DNA of 12,002 nucleotides from the NCBI GenBank assembly GCA_002450255.1, contig DJYW01000145.1, forward strand, positions 1-12,002, given 5' to 3'. Origin of the DNA: Gammaproteobacteria bacterium UBA6968 (GTDB taxonomy: Bacteria > Pseudomonadota > Gammaproteobacteria > Pseudomonadales > Azotimanducaceae). Each line of letters begins with the position of its first letter. The first letter of the stretch is position 1. Positions 7,529-12,002 of this stretch are shown here, piece by piece. A program made the translations under genes and the position numbers. Under the pieces are notes generated by a model. That model saw nothing but the letters and a program-made list of their open reading frames with translations, had not been told where the DNA came from and did not search any database.

Positions 7529-9283
7529 ATGCGCACTCACTACTGCGGGAATCTCAAGGCCACGAACATTGACGAATCAACAAGCATATGTGGCTGGGTG
7601 CATCGTCGCCGCGATCATGGTGGGGTGATCTTTCTCGACGTGCGTGATCGTACGGGGATTGTGCAACTGGTATTCGATCCTGATACGGAAGACAGCTTCG
7701 CGCTTGCCGATACGGTAAGAAACGAATTTGTTTTGCGTGCAACAGGCCGCGTTCGGGCCAGACCTGAGGGCACAGTCAATCCGGAAATGGCGACCGGCGA
7801 AATTGAGGTGTTGGGTAAAACTCTGGAAATCTTAAATGCGGCTGAAACACCGCCTTTTCAGTTAGACGAATATTCAGAGGCTGGCGAAGACGTTCGATTA
7901 CGCTTTCGTTACATGGACCTACGTCGCCCAGAAATGCAGGAAAAACTGCAAAAACGAGCGCTAATTACGGCTCAAGTTCGAACTTATCTTGAAGAGTTGG
8001 GTTTCTGGGATATTGAAACACCCACTCTTTCGAGAGCGACGCCAGAAGGTGCGCGTGATTATCTTGTGCCCAGTCGCACCCATCCCGGTGAGTTTTTTGC
8101 TTTGCCGCAGTCGCCGCAAGTATACAAGCAGCTGCTAATGATGTCGGGTATGGACAAGTACTATCAAATCGCACGCTGTTACCGTGACGAGGATTTGCGT
8201 GCGGATCGGCAGCCCGAGTTCACCCAGATTGATATCGAGGCTTCTTTCGTTTCGCAAACCGATGTCATGCAGATGGCCGAAGGCATGATGCGGCGTTTGT
8301 TTAGCCGAATCCTCGACGTTGATTTAGGCGAGTTTCCAGTGATGAGCTGGAGCGAGGCTATGCGCGACTTCGGTATTGACCGTCCCGATTTGCGCAATCC
8401 GCTGCAATTAATTGATGTGGCTGACATCATGCAGGCCGTTGAATTTAAGGTTTTCAATGGTCCAGCTAACGATCCAAACGGACGAGTAGTCGCGCTACGC
8501 GCACCAAACGGGGCATCTTTGTCCCGCAAAATGATTGATGATTACACCGAATTTGTTGGGCGTTATGGTGCCAAGGGACTTGCGTATATCAAAGTTAACG
8601 ACCTCGCTGCAGGCATGGCAGGTCTACAATCTCCAATACTGAAATTTATGCCAGACGAAGTGGTGCAAGCGGTTTTAGAGCGTGTTGGTGCCGCGGATGG
8701 TGACCTGGTTTTCTTCGGCGCGGATAAGGCAAAAGTTGTCAATGACTCAATGGCCGCTTTGCGCAATCAACTCGGGGTCGACCTGGATTTGCTGGAAGAG
8801 GGATATAAGCCTTGTTGGGTGGTTGATTTCCCGATGTTTGCAGAGAACAGCGATGGCAGCCTCGGTGCAGAGCATCATCCCTTTACCCGACCCAACTGTA
8901 CGCCTGATGAATTGCGTGCGGCGCCGTTAGATGCTCAAGCTGAAGCTTACGATTTAGTTATGAACGGCTACGAATTGGGCGGTGGATCGCTTCGTATTCA
9001 CTCGAGCGAAATGCAGAGCGCCGTGTTTGACGCGTTGAAGATGGACGCAGAAGGCCGCGCGAAATTCGGCTTTTTGCTGCAAGCCTTACAATACGGTTGT
9101 CCGCCACACGGAGGCATCGCATTTGGTTTAGACCGAATCATTATGCTTATGACGGGCACACAGTCGATTCGGGACGTGATTGCTTTTCCGAAAACGCAGT
9201 CCGCCTCTTGTCTGATGATGAGTGCGCCCGGGGTAGTTGAAGAAAAACAACTGCGTGACTTGCATATCCGTCTACGTGGCTAA
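7529..9283 (+). CDS. aspS: Aspartyl-tRNA synthetase, probably non-discriminating
   Basis: 584 residues (E. coli 590). Class IIb synthetase: N-terminal anticodon-binding OB fold (about 1-105), catalytic core with motif 2 [15 protein letters not shown] (217-231), the bacterial GAD insertion in the middle, and motif 3 GLDR (533-536). In the anticodon domain His30 (RRRDHGG) and Gly81 (RPEGT) correspond to His31 and Gly82 of Pseudomonas aeruginosa AspRS, the residues reported to let the enzyme charge both tRNA-Asp and tRNA-Asn; E. coli has Leu at the first position (RRRDLG). If so, Asp-tRNA-Asn is converted to Asn-tRNA by GatCAB. ATG start with AAGGGA five bases upstream. Probably in one unit with the fmdB-like gene. 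Confidence 0.98.
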   Translation: MRTHYCGNLKATNIDESTSICGWVHRRRDHGGVIFLDVRDRTGIVQLVFDPDTEDSFALADTVRNEFVLRATGRVRARPEGTVNPEMATGEIEVLGKTLEILNAAETPPFQLDEYSEAGEDVRLRFRYMDLRRPEMQEKLQKRALITAQVRTYLEELGFWDIETPTLSRATPEGARDYLVPSRTHPGEFFALPQSPQVYKQLLMMSGMDKYYQIARCYRDEDLRADRQPEFTQIDIEASFVSQTDVMQMAEGMMRRLFSRILDVDLGEFPVMSWSEAMRDFGIDRPDLRNPLQLIDVADIMQAVEFKVFNGPANDPNGRVVALRAPNGASLSRKMIDDYTEFVGRYGAKGLAYIKVNDLAAGMAGLQSPILKFMPDEVVQAVLERVGAADGDLVFFGADKAKVVNDSMAALRNQLGVDLDLLEEGYKPCWVVDFPMFAENSDGSLGAEHHPFTRPNCTPDELRAAPLDAQAEAYDLVMNGYELGGGSLRIHSSEMQSAVFDALKMDAEGRAKFGFLLQALQYGCPPHGGIAFGLDRIIMLMTGTQSIRDVIAFPKTQSASCLMMSAPGVVEEKQLRDLHIRLRG

Positions 9284-9296
9284 CAGACGTGCCCCG

Positions 9297-9338
9297 AAGG
9301 CTAGGTGAAGAAGGCTAGGTGAAGAATTTTAGGTGATG
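9297..9338. repeat. 14-base tandem repeat after aspS
   Basis: Two perfect adjacent copies of AAGGCTAGGTGAAG (9297-9310 and 9311-9324) are followed by a third degenerate copy, AATTTTAGGTGATG (9325-9338), sharing 10 of 14 positions. The GGTGATGG core recurs once more shortly after. It begins 14 bases past the aspS stop codon. No hairpin-plus-T-tract is seen, so this looks like local duplication rather than a terminator. Confidence 0.8.
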
Positions 9339-9497
9339 GCTTCACGGGTGATGGTTTCGAGGCGATGACTCGACCACGATGGCATTATCACCGAGCGGCT
9401 TGGCTATTGCTTGAGCAGCAAACGTACCCGGCAGACGAGGCATGCTACGCATAGAGAGGGGTGCGTTAACGGTTACAACGAGCACCCAGGAAAAGGC

Positions 9498-9505
9498 AAA
9501 GGAGG
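9498..9505 (+). promoter_or_regulatory. Strong Shine-Dalgarno sequence of yebC
   Basis: AAAGGAGG five bases before the ATG at 9511 matches the anti-Shine-Dalgarno closely. It settles the yebC start against the in-frame upstream ATG at 9442, whose 23 extra codons lack family similarity. Confidence 0.9.
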
Positions 9506-9510
9506 TTGGC

Positions 9511-10248
9511 ATGGCAGGCCATAGTAAATGGGCAAACATTAAGCATAAAAAAGCGGCGCAAGATAAAAAACGAGGCAAGCTCTTTACCAAACTGATTCGA
9601 GAAATAACCGTTGCTGCGCGTCTTGGTGGCGGTGTGCCGGATGATAACCCCCGTTTGCGGGCCGCAGTGGAGAAAGCGCTGGGCGGCAATATGCCCAAAG
9701 ACACCATTGACCGAGCGATTCAACGTGGTGCCGGTGGTGGCGAAGGTAGTGATGTCGAGGAACTGGTTTACGAGGGATATGCCTCTGGCGGCGTAGCAAT
9801 TTTGGTGGAAGCGATGACCGATAATCGTAATCGTACGGTGGCTGAGGTTCGTCATGCATTCAGTAAGTACGGCGGCAACTTAGGCACGGACGGATCGGTC
9901 GCCTATCTGTTCGACCGCAGCGGCGTGATCAATTACGCCCCGGGAGCCGATGAAGAAACGATCATGGAAGTTGCGCTAGAAGCTGGGGCTGAGGACATCG
10001 AAAGCGACGAAGATGGCGCGGTTACGGTCACGGCCCCATGGGAAAGTCTTTCGAAAGTTGTAGCTGATTTGAGTGCCGCCGGCTTGGAGCCGGATCATTC
10101 TGAAGTGACGATGGTTGCTTCAACCACCACGCCCTGCGACGACGATCTCTCATTGAAGGTGATGAAACTCATCGATGCGCTAGAAGATTTGGATGACGTT
10201 CAAGAGGTCTACAGCAACGCTGAGCTATCCGCCGCCGCTTATGATTAG
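9511..10248 (+). CDS. yebC: YebC/PmpR family protein (TACO1 homologue)
   Basis: 245 residues, the family length (about 246). The N-terminus [23 protein letters not shown] is typical, as are [10 protein letters not shown] (28-37), DNPRLRAA (45-52), the Gly-rich GAGGGEG segment and [11 protein letters not shown] (98-108). Members were first described as DNA-binding regulators (PmpR of Pseudomonas, quorum sensing) and more recently as translation factors that help ribosomes at proline-rich stretches; which applies here cannot be told. It lies between aspS and ruvC, the classical gammaproteobacterial place. The gap of 227 bases from aspS, containing a tandem repeat, suggests it may have its own promoter, though I cannot point to one. 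Confidence 0.97.
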   Translation: MAGHSKWANIKHKKAAQDKKRGKLFTKLIREITVAARLGGGVPDDNPRLRAAVEKALGGNMPKDTIDRAIQRGAGGGEGSDVEELVYEGYASGGVAILVEAMTDNRNRTVAEVRHAFSKYGGNLGTDGSVAYLFDRSGVINYAPGADEETIMEVALEAGAEDIESDEDGAVTVTAPWESLSKVVADLSAAGLEPDHSEVTMVASTTTPCDDDLSLKVMKLIDALEDLDDVQEVYSNAELSAAAYD

Positions 10249-10396
10249 GCTTGGGTGACTGGCGTGTTGGCAGCACGTTTTTACTGCGTCAAATCGTTTG
10301 GTCGCTCGGGTTCTGCGGTCTCCCAGCGAGGCGCGTTGAAGCAGCGATTCGGCAAAGGCTTGGCATTCCTGCTGCGCGAACAACCTTTTGGTTTAT
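10249..10396 (+). other. yebC-ruvC spacer
   Basis: 148 bases without a recognisable gene. It lacks a LexA-type box (CTG, ten bases, CAG) that would indicate SOS control of ruvC; the nearest approach, CTG and CAG nine bases apart near 10259-10273, has the wrong spacing. An open frame crosses the region into ruvC but has no family features. Confidence 0.5.
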
Positions 10397-10888
10397 ATGT
10401 CGCTCCCGTCTCCTGAAGTTCGCTGCATCCTGGGGATAGATCCCGGGTCACGTCGCACCGGATATGGTTTGATTCAAGCCAAAGGTCGCAAAGTGGCGTA
10501 TATCAGTAGCGGCTGCATTGTTGCTGTCGAAGGTGATATGCCAAAGCGTTTAACCACTATTTATAAGGGACTGCAAACGATCATTCAGGAATTCCAACCG
10601 GATGAGGCCGCAATTGAGGATCTCTTTCTAGCGAAAGACCCGTCCGCCGCGCTTAAATTGGGCCAGGCTCGCGGAGTAGCTATTGCTGCGGTCGCAAGTC
10701 ACGACCTAGCAGTTTATGAATATACCCCTAGAAGCGTTAAAAAAGCGCTGGTGGGTACCGGCGGCGCGGATAAAACTCAGGTCGCGTATATGGTGAAAAC
10801 GCTACTGCAACTGCCGGGCTTGCCGCAGGCCGATGCTGCGGATGCGCTTGCTATCGCCTTGTGCCATGTCAATACTTCACAGCACTAA
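10397..10888 (+). CDS. ruvC: Holliday junction resolvase RuvC
   Basis: 163 residues (E. coli 173). RuvC is the dimeric endonuclease that cuts Holliday junctions symmetrically, acting with RuvAB. The four catalytic acids are present with the correct spacing: Asp15 in LGIDPGSRRTGYG, Glu74 in AAIEDLF, and Asp146 and Asp149 in QADAADALAIA, each shifted by eight from E. coli Asp7, Glu66, Asp138 and Asp141. The shift reflects about eight extra N-terminal residues (MSLPSPEVRC). I chose ATG, but no Shine-Dalgarno sequence precedes it, and a TTG three codons upstream is an alternative, so the exact start is uncertain. The C-terminus is some 18 residues shorter than in E. coli after the conserved core. 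148 bases after yebC and 70 before ruvA. Confidence 0.96.
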   Translation: MSLPSPEVRCILGIDPGSRRTGYGLIQAKGRKVAYISSGCIVAVEGDMPKRLTTIYKGLQTIIQEFQPDEAAIEDLFLAKDPSAALKLGQARGVAIAAVASHDLAVYEYTPRSVKKALVGTGGADKTQVAYMVKTLLQLPGLPQADAADALAIALCHVNTSQH

Positions 10889-10958
10889 GGCTTATCAGTC
10901 TTTGGTTGGTGATTGACACGACAAACTGAATAACTTCTCAACCGGAAGAGACGAACGC
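10889..10958 (+). other. ruvC-ruvA spacer with an isolated -35-like hexamer
   Basis: 70 bases. A perfect TTGACA (10913-10918) is present, but no acceptable -10 element lies 16-18 bases after it; TAACTT at 10931-10936 is only 12 away. A weak internal promoter for ruvAB is possible but not shown. No LexA-like site seen. Confidence 0.3.
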
Positions 10959-11597
10959 TTGATTAGCCGCTTAAAAGGTATTTTTTTAGAGCATAGCGAT
11001 AACGTGATTGTGATCGATGTAGCGGGGGTAGGCTATGAAGTCGAGGTCACTGCGAGCGTTCTGACACAACTGCCATCAACACAAATGCCACTCGACGTAT
11101 TTACGCATTTGGTGGTTCGTGAGGATGCCCAATTGCTTTACGGCTTTGTTGATCGGCAGGAGCGTGACCTCTTTCGCACGTTTATTCGCATAAGCGGCGT
11201 CGGACCTAAGCTGGCGTTGGCGATTTTATCTTCGATTGATATCGCCACGCTCGCGCGAGCGGTGGAACAGAATCAGGTAGGGATGCTAACGAAAATCCCA
11301 GGGGTCGGTAAAAAAACGGCCGAAAGACTTATGTTGGAGCTAAAGTCCAAGCTCGCCGTGCAACTTGAACAGATGACAAGTTTGCAAAGCTCATCCGCCG
11401 GCAGGGTCACCCAACCGGGCCAGGTCAGTCGTGAAGCAGTCGATGCCTTGGTGGCCCTTGGTTACCGCTCGGCTCAGGCGCAGCAGGCGGTAGAATTTGC
11501 GAATGCTCACTGGCAAGAGACCAAGCCGGAGCTGGCCGAGCCGACCACTGAAGAATTGGTGACGGTGGTGTTGCGCACCTTTGGTAAGGGGAGCTAA
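10959..11597 (+). CDS. ruvA: Holliday junction branch migration protein RuvA
   Basis: 212 residues (E. coli 203). RuvA tetramers hold the four-way junction open and load the RuvB motor. Domain I is the OB fold (1-65), beginning MISRLKG as in other RuvA proteins, which fixes the start on a TTG codon; GGAAGAG eight bases upstream supports it. Domain II holds two helix-hairpin-helix motifs, SGVGPK (79-84) and PGVGKK (114-119). A flexible linker (about 140-157) leads to domain [20 protein letters not shown] onward, which contacts RuvB. Five bases separate it from ruvB, so ruvA and ruvB are clearly one unit. Confidence 0.98.
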   Translation: MISRLKGIFLEHSDNVIVIDVAGVGYEVEVTASVLTQLPSTQMPLDVFTHLVVREDAQLLYGFVDRQERDLFRTFIRISGVGPKLALAILSSIDIATLARAVEQNQVGMLTKIPGVGKKTAERLMLELKSKLAVQLEQMTSLQSSSAGRVTQPGQVSREAVDALVALGYRSAQAQQAVEFANAHWQETKPELAEPTTEELVTVVLRTFGKGS

Positions 11598-11602
11598 TTC
11601 GA

Positions 11603-12002
11603 ATGTCCATTCAACCCGACCGTTTTGTTTCTGGCGCAGAAAGCAACGCCGATTCGCGGTTTGACCGCGCCCTGAGGCCAACGGAGCTGAGCGAGTACAT
11701 TGGTCAGCCTGCAGTTAAAGAGCAAATGGAGATATTCATTACCGCCGCGCGGAAACGTAGTGAACCGCTCGATCATACCTTGATTTTTGGCCCGCCCGGG
11801 CTGGGTAAAACCACGCTGGCTAACATTATGGCTAAAGAAATGGGCGCGGCTATTCGCGCTACTTCCGGGCCTGTTTTAGAGAAGCCAGGCGATTTGGCTG
11901 CAATGCTGAGTAATCTTGAGCCAGGCGATGTTCTTTTCATCGACGAGATTCACCGTCTCAACCCATTGGTGGAAGAAATTTTATATCCGGCGATGGAAGA
12001 TT
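11603..12002 (+). CDS. ruvB: Holliday junction branch migration ATPase RuvB (partial, 3' end outside window)
   Basis: First 133 codons; the reading frame is open at the window edge. RuvB is the hexameric AAA+ motor that pulls DNA through the RuvA-held junction. Seen: the N-terminal [14 protein letters not shown] (22-35), Walker A GPPGLGKT (63-70), the RuvB-specific [15 protein letters not shown] (86-100) and Walker [10 protein letters not shown] (111-119). ATG start with GGGGAG nine bases upstream, overlapping the ruvA stop region. The remaining 200 or so residues (sensor regions, arginine finger, winged helix) are not in the window. Confidence 0.98.
   Translation, partial: MSIQPDRFVSGAESNADSRFDRALRPTELSEYIGQPAVKEQMEIFITAARKRSEPLDHTLIFGPPGLGKTTLANIMAKEMGAAIRATSGPVLEKPGDLAAMLSNLEPGDVLFIDEIHRLNPLVEEILYPAMED

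Noticed and set aside
9342..9510. Minus-strand open frame running out of yebC through the aspS-yebC spacer
   Set aside because: Most of it is antisense to yebC; the non-overlapping part has no plausible start or ribosome binding site and no known motif.
10251..10439. 62-codon plus-strand frame between yebC and ruvC
   Set aside because: TTG start, overlaps the ruvC start in another frame, no ribosome binding site and a composition unlike a protein gene.
10913..10936. TTGACA as a ruvA promoter
   Set aside because: No -10 element at a workable distance.

Overview
The window reads as an ordinary, gene-dense piece of a gammaproteobacterial chromosome. The gene families and their order (DUF2069, wrbA, arsC, yihY-like, thioredoxin-like, proS, then fmdB-type, aspS, yebC, ruvC, ruvA, ruvB) match what I recall of the proS to ruvB neighbourhood in Pseudomonas. 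That suggests a member or relative of the Pseudomonadales/Cellvibrionales, possibly marine; the placement is inference from synteny and protein flavour, not from a search. There is no sign of phage, transposon, CRISPR or integrated-element genes.

Layout. At the left end an ABM-family monooxygenase gene (plus) converges on a minus-strand operon arsC-wrbA-DUF2069. Divergent from arsC, only 38 bases away, starts a plus-strand pair: a YihY/BrkB membrane protein translationally coupled to a TlpA-like thioredoxin lipoprotein. A gap of about 470 bases with one weak ORF candidate separates this pair from proS on the minus strand. Upstream of proS lies a minus-strand gene for an HU-family DNA-binding protein with a histone-H1-like Lys/Ala/Pro tail, closed by a clear rho-independent terminator. 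About 700 bases without a recognisable gene follow. The right part is a plus-strand series: fmdB-like zinc ribbon, aspS, yebC, ruvC, ruvA and the first 133 codons of ruvB, which runs off the window.

Functional themes. Two aminoacyl-tRNA synthetases (ProRS, AspRS) supply translation. AspRS carries the His and Gly signature of the non-discriminating type, which predicts that the cell also makes Asn-tRNA through GatCAB. RuvA, RuvB and RuvC form the Holliday-junction branch-migration and resolution machinery; YebC is a translation or transcription factor commonly linked to ruvC. The left operon handles thiol, quinone and arsenate redox chemistry.

I found no convincing new system. The points most worth a second look are the tailed HU protein, the long non-coding stretch beside it with its mutually exclusive hairpins and palindromes, the small ORF downstream of proS, the AspRS specificity signature, and a short tandem repeat after aspS.
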